Origin: Candidatus Nomurabacteria bacterium
GTDB taxonomy: Bacteria > Patescibacteriota > Saccharimonadia > Saccharimonadales > UBA7683
DNA length: 64,000 nucleotides
Direction of reading: 5' to 3'
Assembly: GCA_020631895.1 (NCBI GenBank)
Contig: JACKGR010000002.1
Location: 62,001-126,000, forward strand
Positions 8,142 to 17,148 of the stretch are shown piece after piece. The translations under genes were made by a program, and so were the position numbers. The notes under the pieces are model-generated. The model was not told the DNA's origin, ran no database searches, and saw only the letters and a program-made list of their open reading frames with translations. Within the stretch, counting starts at the first letter, position 1. The number at the start of each line of letters is the position of its first letter.

Positions 8142-8147
8142 ATCTCC

Positions 8148-8198
8148 CTAATAATTAGCTCAACTTTCTACTTACGCAAACGCCTCTTCAAAAGATAG
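8148..8198 (+). pseudogene. LPXTG C-terminal tail remnant (copy 1)
   Basis: The frame encodes LIISSTFYLRKRLFKR and a stop. This matches the end of the intact cadherin-like protein at 15150-15197 almost codon for codon. Nothing upstream in frame is protein-like; the RAYT right palindrome directly precedes it. Confidence 0.7.
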
Positions 8199-8299
8199 AC
8201 ATCCCGCCAATAAAATAAGTATTGTTTAAGCATAAGTGTTGTAGTATTATAATGTCAATAATAAATAAAGTTAGTGTAGGGCAAGGGATAAAAAAGAAA

Positions 8300-11200
8300 A
8301 TGATTAAGAAATCACTAATAATAAGTTTAGCAATTTTGTTAATTTTACCAGTAGTCAGCCTTCTGGGCAGTCAGCAGGTGTTTGCGGCGGCTACTATTAC
8401 GGTAAACTCAAATCTTGATACCGTTGCTGATGATGGGGCTTGTACCTTACGTGAAGCAATCACATCAGCTAATTCAGATACGGCATCTGGGGTGAGTGTT
8501 GGTGAGTGTACTGCTGGTTCTGGATCTGACACAATCGCTTTTTCTATCGGGACAGGTCTGGTAACAATTACTCCAAGTACTCCACTGCCGAGCATTACAA
8601 GCGTGGTAGCGATTGACGGCACCACTCAACCGGGTGGGGCAACCTGTGGAACAAACTTTGCTGACAGGAATCTGCTGATTGAGCTAAGTGGCGCAACTAT
8701 TAACAACACCGGAAACAATCTTTTTTTTGAAACAGGGAGCAATGGATCAAGCGTTAAGGGTCTTGTAGTAAATAATGTGAAAACCGGTCTTTCATCTGTA
8801 AACGCGATTAATCTACGTGCTAGTTCTATAGCTATACAGTGCAATAATATAAGCACTAATGTTGCCGGAACTGCAGCAGCCTCCGAAATGGGTGCTGGCG
8901 TAAATATGCTAGCTGGCAGTAGTAATAACCAAATAGGTGGTACTGGTGCCGGTGAAGGCAACATCATGTCCGGCGCTTTAGACGGAATTAGTATGGGTGG
9001 TGGTAATGACAATAATATCATCCAGGGCAACTGGATTGGGGTTGGTAGTAATGGCCTATGTATAGGTAATGGGACTGGCCAGGGAATGTCGATTCTTGGT
9101 AACGGTAACACTATCGGTGGCAATAGTGCTGCGGCTCGTAATGTAATCTCTTGTCATGATACTCCTGGATTGGGGACAGCTATAGATGTGCTCGGTTCTG
9201 ACAACACCATACAGGGCAATTATCTCGGTACCGATACGGATGGTAACGTATCAACCGGCTATGGCAATTATACGGCGATGCCAGTACTAATGACCGCATC
9301 GAATAACCTAATTGGTGGTAGTGGCGCTGGCGAAGGCAACATTATCGCTGGCAACAAACTGGGAATAGCAGTAATGAAATTCGGTGCTTTTACACCGGCA
9401 ACCAACACCATCATTGGCAATAGCATTTATGATAACGATGGCGGTACAATATCGGGTCTCGGTATTGATTTAGTAGAAACAAATGATTTTGTAACTTTCA
9501 CCAGCGCTAGCGTAACGGCTAATGATGCTGAAGATGCCGATTCCGGACCTAACGACTACCTGAACTACCCGGTACTGGCAACCCCGACCTACGGTGGCGG
9601 TAACTATACCGTTAATTACAAAGTTGATGTTCCGGCCGGCGACTATCGAGTTGAATTTTTTGGCAATACCGCTGCTGATCCATCGGGTAATGGCGAGGGC
9701 GAAACCTTACTAAGCACTGTCAATATTACCGCTACAGGTGCCGCTGGGTTAGAAAGCTTTTCGCATACGTTTGCTGGTACAGCTGGTCAATATATTTCGG
9801 CTACGATTACTGAGATTGACGGTAGCGGAGACGGTTTTGGGGCGACGAGTGAGTTTAGCGGCTATGATACTGATGGCGACGGCATTATCAACTCAATTGA
9901 CACCGACGACGATCACGACGGTATCCTTGATACCGACGAAGGATCAGGTGTTACCGACACAGATGGTGACGGTACACCAGATAGCCTAGATATTGACAGC
10001 GATGGTGACGGCATTGTCGACAACGTAGAAGCACAAGCCGAGGACGCAACCTACGTCCCGCCAACAGGTAATGATACCGACAACGACGGCCTAGATGACG
10101 CCTACGATACCGACGATGGCGGTACAGCCATAGTTATTGCTGACACTGATGGTGATACCACACCGGACTTTCAAGACACTGACAGTGACAATGACACCGT
10201 ACCAGATAGTATCGAGGGACATGATAGCAATGCCGATGGCATAGCCGATGTTTCACCAGACAATGCTGATGCTGATGGTGACGGCCTAGACGATGCCTAC
10301 GATACATTTGATAACTCGTCACCTGATCCAGCCCTAAACCCTGTTGGCTCCAATGCACCATTACAAGATAGCGACAGCGATACCACTCGTGACTGGCGCG
10401 ATACCGACGATGATAACGACACCGTACCAACTATCGACGAAGACGTTAGCAGTCCTGGTGACCCAACTGCTACCGACACAGACGGCGACGGCACACCAAA
10501 CTACCTAGATACCGACGATGATAACGACACCGTACCAACTATCGACGAAGACGTTAGCAGTCCTGGTGACCCAACTGCTACCGACACAGACGGCGACGGC
10601 ACACCAAACTACCTAGATACCGACGATGATAACGACACCGTACCAACTATCGACGAAGACGTTAGCAGCCCTGGCGACCCAACTGCTACCGACACAGACG
10701 GCGACGGCACACCAAACTACCTAGATACCGACGATGATAACGACACCGTACCAACTATCGACGAAGACGTTAGCAGCCCTGGCGACCCAACTGCTACCGA
10801 CACAGACGGCGACGGCACACCAAACTACCTAGATACCGACGATGATAACGACACCGTACCAACTATCGACGAAGACGTTAGCAGCCCTGGCGACCCAACT
10901 GCTACCGACACAGACGGCGACGGCACACCAAACTACCTAGATACCGACGATGATAACGACACCGTACCAACTATCGACGAAGACGTTAGCAGCCCTGGCG
11001 ACCCAACTGCTACCGACACAGACGGCGACGGCACACCAAACTACCTAGATACCGACGATGATAACGACACCGTACCAACTATCGACGAAGACGTTAGCAG
11101 CCCTGGCGACCCAACTGCTACCGACACAGACGGCGACGGCACACCAAACTACCTAGATACCGACGATGATAACGACACCGTACCAACTATCGACGAAGAC

Positions 11201-11494
11201 GTTAGCAGCCCTGGCGACCCAACTGCTACCGACACAGACGGCGACGGCACACCAAACTACCTAGATACCGACGATGATAACGACGGCATACTAACCGTTA
11301 ATGAACTAGGTGATGAAAATAACGATGGTATCCCTGACTACTTACAAGTGCCTGCAAGCTCAGACCCACTGGCTGATACTGGCGACAACCAAAAACTCAT
11401 CATACTAGTTGCTGTAGCGCTATTAAGCCTTGGTGCAATTGGTACGCATAGGTTGATGTCGAGCAAGAAAAAACAACGCCTTGCCTCTCGCTAG
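8300..11494 (+). CDS. CSLREA / beta-helix surface protein with calcium-type repeats
   Basis: A large sortase-anchored protein of about 1,064 aa from ATG 8300. The signal peptide ends at QQVFAAATI. A CSLREA domain follows (GACTLREAITSANSD), then a right-handed beta-helix region with repeated NNIIQGNWIG / GEGNIIAGN elements (about residues 150-420). A long Asp-rich region of thrombospondin-3-like repeats (DTDGDGTPNYLDTDDDND) includes eight 108-bp units. It ends in LADTGDNQ, a helix and a basic tail. The Asp motifs should bind calcium and stiffen a stalk. The domain order suggests an adhesin or carbohydrate-binding surface fibre. The start is chosen because the upstream alternatives precede or overlap the -10 box TATAAT (8248-8253). 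Confidence 0.88.
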   Translation: MIKKSLIISLAILLILPVVSLLGSQQVFAAATITVNSNLDTVADDGACTLREAITSANSDTASGVSVGECTAGSGSDTIAFSIGTGLVTITPSTPLPSITSVVAIDGTTQPGGATCGTNFADRNLLIELSGATINNTGNNLFFETGSNGSSVKGLVVNNVKTGLSSVNAINLRASSIAIQCNNISTNVAGTAAASEMGAGVNMLAGSSNNQIGGTGAGEGNIMSGALDGISMGGGNDNNIIQGNWIGVGSNGLCIGNGTGQGMSILGNGNTIGGNSAAARNVISCHDTPGLGTAIDVLGSDNTIQGNYLGTDTDGNVSTGYGNYTAMPVLMTASNNLIGGSGAGEGNIIAGNKLGIAVMKFGAFTPATNTIIGNSIYDNDGGTISGLGIDLVETNDFVTFTSASVTANDAEDADSGPNDYLNYPVLATPTYGGGNYTVNYKVDVPAGDYRVEFFGNTAADPSGNGEGETLLSTVNITATGAAGLESFSHTFAGTAGQYISATITEIDGSGDGFGATSEFSGYDTDGDGIINSIDTDDDHDGILDTDEGSGVTDTDGDGTPDSLDIDSDGDGIVDNVEAQAEDATYVPPTGNDTDNDGLDDAYDTDDGGTAIVIADTDGDTTPDFQDTDSDNDTVPDSIEGHDSNADGIADVSPDNADADGDGLDDAYDTFDNSSPDPALNPVGSNAPLQDSDSDTTRDWRDTDDDNDTVPTIDEDVSSPGDPTATDTDGDGTPNYLDTDDDNDTVPTIDEDVSSPGDPTATDTDGDGTPNYLDTDDDNDTVPTIDEDVSSPGDPTATDTDGDGTPNYLDTDDDNDTVPTIDEDVSSPGDPTATDTDGDGTPNYLDTDDDNDTVPTIDEDVSSPGDPTATDTDGDGTPNYLDTDDDNDTVPTIDEDVSSPGDPTATDTDGDGTPNYLDTDDDNDTVPTIDEDVSSPGDPTATDTDGDGTPNYLDTDDDNDTVPTIDEDVSSPGDPTATDTDGDGTPNYLDTDDDNDGILTVNELGDENNDGIPDYLQVPASSDPLADTGDNQKLIILVAVALLSLGAIGTHRLMSSKKKQRLASR
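10400..11263 (+). repeat. Eight tandem 108-bp coding repeats
   Basis: A 36-codon unit beginning GATACCGACGATGATAACGAC is repeated exactly eight times with 108-bp spacing, and the first 21 bp of a ninth unit follow. The first two units carry TCCTGGTGAC where the other six carry CCCTGGCGAC; otherwise they are nearly identical. This points to recent expansion by slippage or unequal recombination and to stalk-length variation. Confidence 0.92.
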
Positions 11495-11595
11495 AATAAT
11501 CTACCCGTCCTTGATAAGAATATCTAATACTGATATAACTACGTACGTTTTTCTATAATTGCACCCGATGTATACTCGGATAACAGGAGAGGTTT

Positions 11596-12237
11596 ATGAA
11601 AAAATCATTTAGGCAAAAAACAAAATATATCTTCATAATTGGCTTTAGCGCTCTAGTATTAGTGGCAGTTGGCTTAGCTTATGGCATTAAAAGCAGAGAG
11701 CCTGGAAACGAGTCGAATAAGCAGAATGAATCGGTTAACAAGCCAGTCACGGTAAACGACGTCAAGTCTTTTGCACCAAATTGTTCAAAAATAGATGTTA
11801 AAAATGCTACCAAAATTTTTAATTCAGGTGAAGTTGAATTGGTAGCCAGCGGCGTTAGCCGTCAAGAAACCGCCAGACTCATCCAAGAAAACTGCACTTT
11901 ATCGGTGAGCAATCCTGAAGCTAAAAAGTTTTACAAAATCAGTATCTCATTTGCAACCGATAAGTCGCCTAGTCAAACGAATCAAAATGTTAAGCAACTC
12001 GAAGAAAGTCTTAAGCTAAAGAATGATCGAATTAAAGCAGAAAAAATAGATGGCCTAGGAGACATTGGTATCTACCAAGAATTCGACATTTCTGGTACTA
12101 GCAAACAAAAAAACATTACCATAAAATTCTACAACAAAGACACTCTAGTTACGGTTTTGATATCTAATACAAACCAAACACAGGGCAAATTAGGGGATAA
12201 AGATAAGCTCATCGAGTTTGCTAAAGAGTTGATGTAA
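11596..12237 (+). CDS. Hypothetical membrane-anchored extracytoplasmic protein
   Basis: A 213-aa protein with one N-terminal membrane helix (YIFIIGFSALVLVAVGLAYG), a Ser/Asn-rich linker and a globular domain of about 150 aa with two Cys residues (APNCSKID, QENCTLSV) that could form a disulfide outside the cell. The sequence is lysine-rich and has no LPXTG signal, unlike its neighbours. I do not recognise a family. A strong AGGAGAGG ribosome-binding site precedes ATG 11596. It sits between two surface-protein genes and may be a cargo gene of this variable locus. Confidence 0.75.
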   Translation: MKKSFRQKTKYIFIIGFSALVLVAVGLAYGIKSREPGNESNKQNESVNKPVTVNDVKSFAPNCSKIDVKNATKIFNSGEVELVASGVSRQETARLIQENCTLSVSNPEAKKFYKISISFATDKSPSQTNQNVKQLEESLKLKNDRIKAEKIDGLGDIGIYQEFDISGTSKQKNITIKFYNKDTLVTVLISNTNQTQGKLGDKDKLIEFAKELM

Positions 12238-12245
12238 TAGATAGT

Positions 12246-12347
12246 ATGGTCAATATCGGCCAAAACACCCACGTCTATTTAGCTCTTGCTGGTGGACTAC
12301 TAATAAGCTCCACTTTCTACCTACAAAAACGCCTCCTCAATAGATAG
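12246..12347 (+). pseudogene. LPXTG C-terminal tail remnant (copy 2)
   Basis: A 33-codon frame reads NIGQNTHVYLALAGGLLISS, then TFYLQKRLLNR and a stop. It matches the tail of the protein ending at 15197, and the 3' flank GATAGACAGTCTCACTGTAC is also shared. Homology begins near GGCCAAAAC and ends shortly after the stop, marking a recombination boundary. There is no signal peptide or body domain. Confidence 0.75.
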
Positions 12348-12543
12348 ACAGTCTCACTGTACAAAACATCTATTGCCATAAGCGATTTTGTAGTATAGTA
12401 TATAAAGCAGTTGAAGAGTACCCGGGGCTCATCCAGTACCTTTTATAAGGAGTTATACTTTCAAAAAACAATAATCATATTTGTCATAATTTGATTATCT
12501 GAAGTTATATTAAAAATAGACATAATTATTTAAGCAGGATTCA

Positions 12544-14070
12544 ATGAACAAAATAATGATAAAACAAACAAAAATTCTACCAATGTTATTAGTACTTATA
12601 CTTGTCATGAGTCATTTCGTCTCCCAGGCAAGAGTGGCGAGTGCTACAGCGCCTTCAAATCCACTGCTTTCCGAATCATCACTTCTATTGCGCTCCTCCA
12701 ATCTAAGTAATTCGTGGGTAGATGGTGATCCTTGGGTCAATGAAGGCACCGGAGGTAATGCTTTAGACGCAATTTCGACCGGCACAGCCACAAACCCAGC
12801 CGAAACCAAGGCCACTGCTGTTTACGTGCCAAATTCCGGCAATCAAAGCGCTGGTATAAAAACAGCATTTCCATTATCGCCTCCGTATAAATCCCGCTAC
12901 GGCTTCTATATTCCCAATAGCTCTGCGTTTGATATCCCAGATACCACAGGTGGCCTTACAGTAACGCTTGACTTAACGCCTGAAGATATTACTAACCAAT
13001 CACGTATGGCGTGGACCTATGCGAACAGCTCATTGCCGCTTAGCCCAGGGGGATGGGTGATGGAAAACGTTCCACAGGCAGTTCCCGCCACACCGTTAGT
13101 GACGGCAGCCCGTGACTCCAGTAATAACTATGGTGGTGGCTTGTCTAGTAGCATGGTAGCCGGGCGTCAGCGCATTACTTTTAGAGCTGACAGAGATGCC
13201 GGCACCTGGACTTTGTTTAGAAACGGCGTAGAGATTACTACCAGCAATAATCTAGCATCAGTAGGCAGTGTATTAAGCCTAGGTGAAATGTTGTTTGGGC
13301 CTGGTTGGACAGTGCACAATGTGGCAATTCAAAACCGTGCGCTAAGCAACGCCGAAGTCGCTCAGCTTAGTAGTGCCCTGTATTCAGAAGCGTGTGTTAC
13401 GACGCCAACGGTGAACTGTGATGTCGATCAAGATTCTGTTAACGACGTAGTAGAAGCCACAGCTCCTAATAATGGCGACGGTAATAACGACGGTATTCCT
13501 GACAAGCATCAGCAAAATGTGGCATCTTTTGTAAACACCACCACTCAAGCCTACGTTACCTTAGTTGTGCCCGCCACAACATCGATAACATCCGCCAATG
13601 TGGTGGCCGCCAGTACATTACCAGTACCTGACAATGGCAAAACCTATCCGCTTGATCTAGCTAACTTTAGTATGAGTGTCGCTTCGGGCTCTACTAATGC
13701 AATTCAATTATATTTTTATACCAATCTTCAGCCCAGCCAAGTGACTCCGCGCAAGTACAAAACTGCTACCCAAACCTATATAGATATTCCAGGCAATACG
13801 GTTCAACAAACTAGTATTGGCGGGTCTTCGTCGTTACTACTTAGCTTTGATATAACCGATGGGGGAGCTCTAGACAATGACGGCGCGGCCAATGGCGTAA
13901 TTGTAGACCCAACAGGCTTGGCTGTAAGTAATAATGCTGTAAGTGCATTAGCTGACACTGGTGAAAACATGGCTTGGCTGGCATCGTTAGCAGGTGGCTT
14001 AATTGCCTTTGGTAGCGTTGGTTTCTGGCAAATTTACAAGCATAAATCAAGAAGGTTGATACATGGCTAA
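12544..14070 (+). CDS. Sortase-anchored LamG-like / choice-of-anchor U surface protein
   Basis: A 508-aa secreted protein. The signal peptide ends near RVASATAPSN. Residues about 100-280 resemble a LamG/concanavalin-type lectin domain (GFYIPNSSAFDIPDT; RITFRADRDAGTWTLFRNG; VAIQNRALSNAEVAQL). A calcium-type DVDQDSVNDVVEA / DGNNDGIPDKHQ stretch follows. The region ending FDITDGGALDNDGAANGVIV matches the choice-of-anchor U domain. LADTGEN, a helix and a basic end complete the wall-sorting signal. The lectin fold suggests binding to glycans, perhaps of a host bacterium; this is inference from domain type. Confidence 0.87.
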   Translation: MNKIMIKQTKILPMLLVLILVMSHFVSQARVASATAPSNPLLSESSLLLRSSNLSNSWVDGDPWVNEGTGGNALDAISTGTATNPAETKATAVYVPNSGNQSAGIKTAFPLSPPYKSRYGFYIPNSSAFDIPDTTGGLTVTLDLTPEDITNQSRMAWTYANSSLPLSPGGWVMENVPQAVPATPLVTAARDSSNNYGGGLSSSMVAGRQRITFRADRDAGTWTLFRNGVEITTSNNLASVGSVLSLGEMLFGPGWTVHNVAIQNRALSNAEVAQLSSALYSEACVTTPTVNCDVDQDSVNDVVEATAPNNGDGNNDGIPDKHQQNVASFVNTTTQAYVTLVVPATTSITSANVVAASTLPVPDNGKTYPLDLANFSMSVASGSTNAIQLYFYTNLQPSQVTPRKYKTATQTYIDIPGNTVQQTSIGGSSSLLLSFDITDGGALDNDGAANGVIVDPTGLAVSNNAVSALADTGENMAWLASLAGGLIAFGSVGFWQIYKHKSRRLIHG

Positions 14071-14138
14071 TAAAACTTGACAAGCATAAGTTCAATACAC
14101 TACAATTATTAATAATAATTACAAAGGACTAGAAAAAA

Positions 14139-15197
14139 ATGAAAATAACTAAAAAAATACCAACAATTAGTGCCCTAATGATGTTTATTATTAGCTTAGT
14201 TTCTCCAATAATATTATCGGCCACACCAGCCTATGCGGCCGCAGCCACCGAAACAATAACCCCAACCGCTTGGCAACCGGCTAGTGGAGATCTCTTGGCA
14301 TTGGCGCAGGCTAATACCCCTCCGCCAATCGAAACTATTGCATCTCGCAATACACCGGGAACGGTTATTAACCCAGGGCTTGATAGCCCAGAACCAGCCG
14401 GTGGATCGGGCAATGAACTTTCAATGATAACTATCCCGTCGGTGCTCACCACTTGTTCAGATGAAACACCTGTAGATATCTCGGTCAGTAGCTATACGCG
14501 TGAGTTAACTGATGCATCACCCGGTAACGATGGCCATACTATAAACGGAGGACTAATAGATTTGAGCGGGCCGACACTTGCTGGGTTTAGCATAGACGAT
14601 AGATCAACAGTGGGATCATATACGGATTCTGCTGTGCAGACTTATAGTACATCCGCCGGTAACCTGGCTAATATATATACTTTTGTAAACTTTGAGGCTG
14701 CCACAGTTAATGGTCAACATTATCAAGGAACTGCAGAACTTGGCTTGCCAACTATTACCCTCAGCTACGACAACGCCACCTGCCCAATAGCCCCAACGGT
14801 CACTAATGCTAGCGTAGCTACTACAATAGTATCCTCAGACACTGCTTCTGGAGCAGTTGTCGTAGCCGGTTCTAGCTACGGCGCAACAGATGCCAACGGC
14901 GATACTTTGACTTACAGCATCACAGCCGGTAACGGTGCAGGCTACTTTGCTATTAACTCAGCCAATGGCAACATCACTACCACCCGCGCCAATGTCCCAG
15001 TCGGTACCTACACCCTAACTGTCCTAATAGACGACGGCAACGGTGGTACCACCACGGCCACAGTAACAATCACTGTTACAGAGTCTGGCGCTGTTTTGGC
15101 CGCCACCGGCCAAAACGCCTACCTCTACATTGCATTAGCTGGTGGCCTACTAATTAGCTCCACTTTCTACCTACGAAAACGCCTCCTCAAAAGATAG
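14139..15197 (+). CDS. Sortase-anchored cadherin-like surface protein
   Basis: A 352-aa secreted protein. The signal peptide (IPTISALMMFIISLVSPIIL) ends near PAYAAAAT. The middle part is unassigned beta-rich sequence with two Cys (TTCSDETP, NATCPIAP). Residues about 235-310 form a cadherin-like domain: YGATDANGDTLTYSITAGNG and FAINSANGNITT, with the calcium motif DDGNGG. The sorting signal is LAATGQNA, where Ala replaces the usual Pro, followed by a helix and RKRLLKR. Its tail and 3' flank are duplicated as remnants at 8148-8198 and 12246-12347. GGA-type Shine-Dalgarno AAAGGA lies 11 nt before the ATG. Confidence 0.87.
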   Translation: MKITKKIPTISALMMFIISLVSPIILSATPAYAAAATETITPTAWQPASGDLLALAQANTPPPIETIASRNTPGTVINPGLDSPEPAGGSGNELSMITIPSVLTTCSDETPVDISVSSYTRELTDASPGNDGHTINGGLIDLSGPTLAGFSIDDRSTVGSYTDSAVQTYSTSAGNLANIYTFVNFEAATVNGQHYQGTAELGLPTITLSYDNATCPIAPTVTNASVATTIVSSDTASGAVVVAGSSYGATDANGDTLTYSITAGNGAGYFAINSANGNITTTRANVPVGTYTLTVLIDDGNGGTTTATVTITVTESGAVLAATGQNAYLYIALAGGLLISSTFYLRKRLLKR

Positions 15198-15219
15198 ACA
15201 GTCTCACTGTACAAGACAT

Positions 15220-15357
15220 GACGAGAAGAAGGCCGAGTTAGAGGCTTGGGCACAGGATAATAACCTTGATCTCACAAAGCTAAAGGGTGTCTTTAAGGGC
15301 GGTCCAGAGGGTCGTCATAAAGGCGGACCGATGGGTGAGCGACAAGTAGAATACTAG
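15220..15357 (+). pseudogene. C-terminal remnant of an unidentified protein
   Basis: A frame without a start encodes AELEAWAQDNNLDLTKLKG, then a Gly/basic end (GGPEGRHKGGPMGERQVEY) and a stop. The first part looks like a coiled charged helix. It begins just after the shared 3' flank of the surface gene, again suggesting a recombination joint. The parent protein is not recognisable. Confidence 0.5.
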
Positions 15358-15378
15358 TAGTTAATAAAATTGGAGCTT

Positions 15379-15408
15379 AAAACGTCACCCCTAAAAAGGT
15401 GACGTTTT
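15379..15408 (+). terminator. Strong hairpin terminator
   Basis: AAAACGTCACC pairs perfectly with GGTGACGTTTT around an 8-nt loop, closing the surface-protein region before the two-component genes. Confidence 0.8.
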
Positions 15409-15444
15409 CAGCTTAATCTCATATAAACAGCTATAATACTGAGT

Positions 15445-16126
15445 ATGAGAATACTAGTGGTAGAAGATGAAGTGAAGATTGCGAATTCAATTAAGCGAGG
15501 CCTTGAGACTCAAAAGTACGCAGTTGATGTTGCTTATGAGGGCGACGGTGGCCTGGCGATGGCCCTGGGTGAGCCTTACGACCTAGTGATTTTAGATCGC
15601 ATGCTACCCGGCATGGATGGACTTTCAATTTTGCAAAAAGTTCGCAAAAATAATATTCAGACCCCCCATCTTATTTTTAACAGCTAAAGATACTGTGCTT
15701 GATCGTGCCGCAGGATTAAATACCGGTGCCGATGATTACTTAGTAAAGCCCTTTGCATTTGTCGAGTTAATAGCGCGTGTTAGAGCTCTTTTAAGGCGTC
15801 CCCAAACCGCTAAGTCAACAATACTGTCATGCGACGATTTAACATTGGATCCTCAATCGGCTGTAGTTAAACGTGGTGATAAAAATATTGATCTGTCGCA
15901 AAAAGAGTTTGCACTACTCGAGTATTTTATGCAGAATCCTGGTCGTCCTCTTAGTAAAGATACGCTAATTGGGCACGTTTGGGATTATGATTCAGACATT
16001 CTGCCAAATACAGTAGAGGTTTACATCGGCTACTTGAGAGCCAAAATTGACAAGCCTTTTAAAAAATCAAAACAACTGATTTCAACAAAGCGTGGCTTTG
16101 GATATGTATTTGGGGCAAATAGATAA
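15445..16126 (+). pseudogene. OmpR-family response regulator, frameshifted
   Basis: Two frames together encode one OmpR/PhoB-type regulator of about 226 aa. The first (15445-15687) holds the receiver start (MRILVVEDE) and phosphoacceptor region (YDLVILDRMLPGMDG). The second resumes with PILFLTAKD and GADDYLVKPF and includes a winged helix (LSQKEFALLEYF; TLIGHVWDYD; VYIGYLRAKID). The break is the run of six C at 15662-15667: with five C the reading ...IQTPILFLTAKD... is restored. This is a real slipped-strand mutation, a phase switch or a sequencing error. ATG 15445 follows TATAAT by 7 nt. The histidine kinase overlaps its stop. Confidence 0.88.
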
Positions 16127-17148
16127 TGTTTCACAAAACTTCTGTTAGACTGGCAGGTCTTTATTTAGTGATAATTATGGTCATAAGTTTTTTGTTTAGC
16201 GCGACTTTATATAACTTATCAGCAAGAGAACTTGATAGGGGTTTTGCTCGCCAAGGCTCATTCATTGATAATTATCCAGGTGATGAGATGATGTTGCCGC
16301 CAAAATTTCAGCGACAGTTTATAAAAAATAGAGCTGAGGTAATTAAGGATTCCAAAGAACATCTTTTGGGAAATCTAGTAGTAGCAAATCTGTTTATATT
16401 TTTAATATCCGGTTTTCTCAGTTATGTTCTTGCAAGATCAAGTTTAAAGCCAATAGAAGAATCGCATAAAGCACTAGAACAGTTTACGGCAGACGCTAGT
16501 CACGAGCTTAGAACTCCGCTTGCCGCAATGAAGACAGAGATTGAGGTCCTGATGATGCAAAAAAAGATTACTGACAAAGAGGCACGTAATGTTTTAGTGA
16601 GCAACCTTGAGGAGATTGATTCGATTACAAATCTAACTCATGGTTTGTTGAGTTTAGCACGTCTCGAAGAGCAGCCAATCACTATTAAAGCCTATCCGGT
16701 AGAGCAACTTTTAAAAAATACAGTTAAAAAACTAGAACCAATTGCAAAAGTAAAAGGGATTAATATTGCTATAACGACTAACAACAATCAAGCTAAAATA
16801 AAAGTCGACAAAAGTACATTTATCGAGAGCCTGGTTATATTACTTGATAATGCAATTAAGTTTAGTAAAGAGGGGGGACAGGTCTTAGTCGAAAGTAGAT
16901 TATCAAAAGACAAGGTAGTCATTAGCATCAAGGATTTTGGTCAAGGAATCGACAAGTCAGATTTGCCGCATGTATTTGATAGATTTTATCAATCTCAAGG
17001 TCACAGAAATAAATCCAGAGATAAAGGCCATGGTCTAGGCCTTTCAATTGCAAAACAGCTACTACAAAAACAAAATTGCACGACAAGTATTAAGAGCAAA
17101 AAAGGCGAATACACACTGGCTGAAGTGACAGCCCCTGTATCAAGATAG
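16126..17148 (+). CDS. Sensor histidine kinase
   Basis: A 340-aa membrane kinase that would phosphorylate the adjacent response regulator. It has two membrane helices (residues 8-28 and about 82-103) around a short 50-residue extracytoplasmic loop. No large sensor domain is present. The dimerisation helix carries the phospho-His motif ASHELRTPL. The ATPase part has N-box DNAIKFSKEGG, G1 DFGQGID, F-box VFDRFYQ and G2 GHGLGLSIAKQ, all complete. The ATG overlaps the regulator stop (TAATG), a translationally coupled pair. The 3' end overlaps the convergent HNH gene by 9 bp. If the regulator frameshift is real, this kinase lacks its cognate partner here. Confidence 0.93.
   Translation: MFHKTSVRLAGLYLVIIMVISFLFSATLYNLSARELDRGFARQGSFIDNYPGDEMMLPPKFQRQFIKNRAEVIKDSKEHLLGNLVVANLFIFLISGFLSYVLARSSLKPIEESHKALEQFTADASHELRTPLAAMKTEIEVLMMQKKITDKEARNVLVSNLEEIDSITNLTHGLLSLARLEEQPITIKAYPVEQLLKNTVKKLEPIAKVKGINIAITTNNNQAKIKVDKSTFIESLVILLDNAIKFSKEGGQVLVESRLSKDKVVISIKDFGQGIDKSDLPHVFDRFYQSQGHRNKSRDKGHGLGLSIAKQLLQKQNCTTSIKSKKGEYTLAEVTAPVSR

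Noticed and set aside
8371..9123. Long minus-strand frames inside the CSLREA gene
   Set aside because: They mirror the repeated Gly/Asn/Thr codons of the plus strand and have no promoter or domain.
10400..11284. CRISPR-like periodic repeats
   Set aside because: The repeats are contiguous, in frame, 108 bp long and without spacers; they encode Asp-rich protein repeats.
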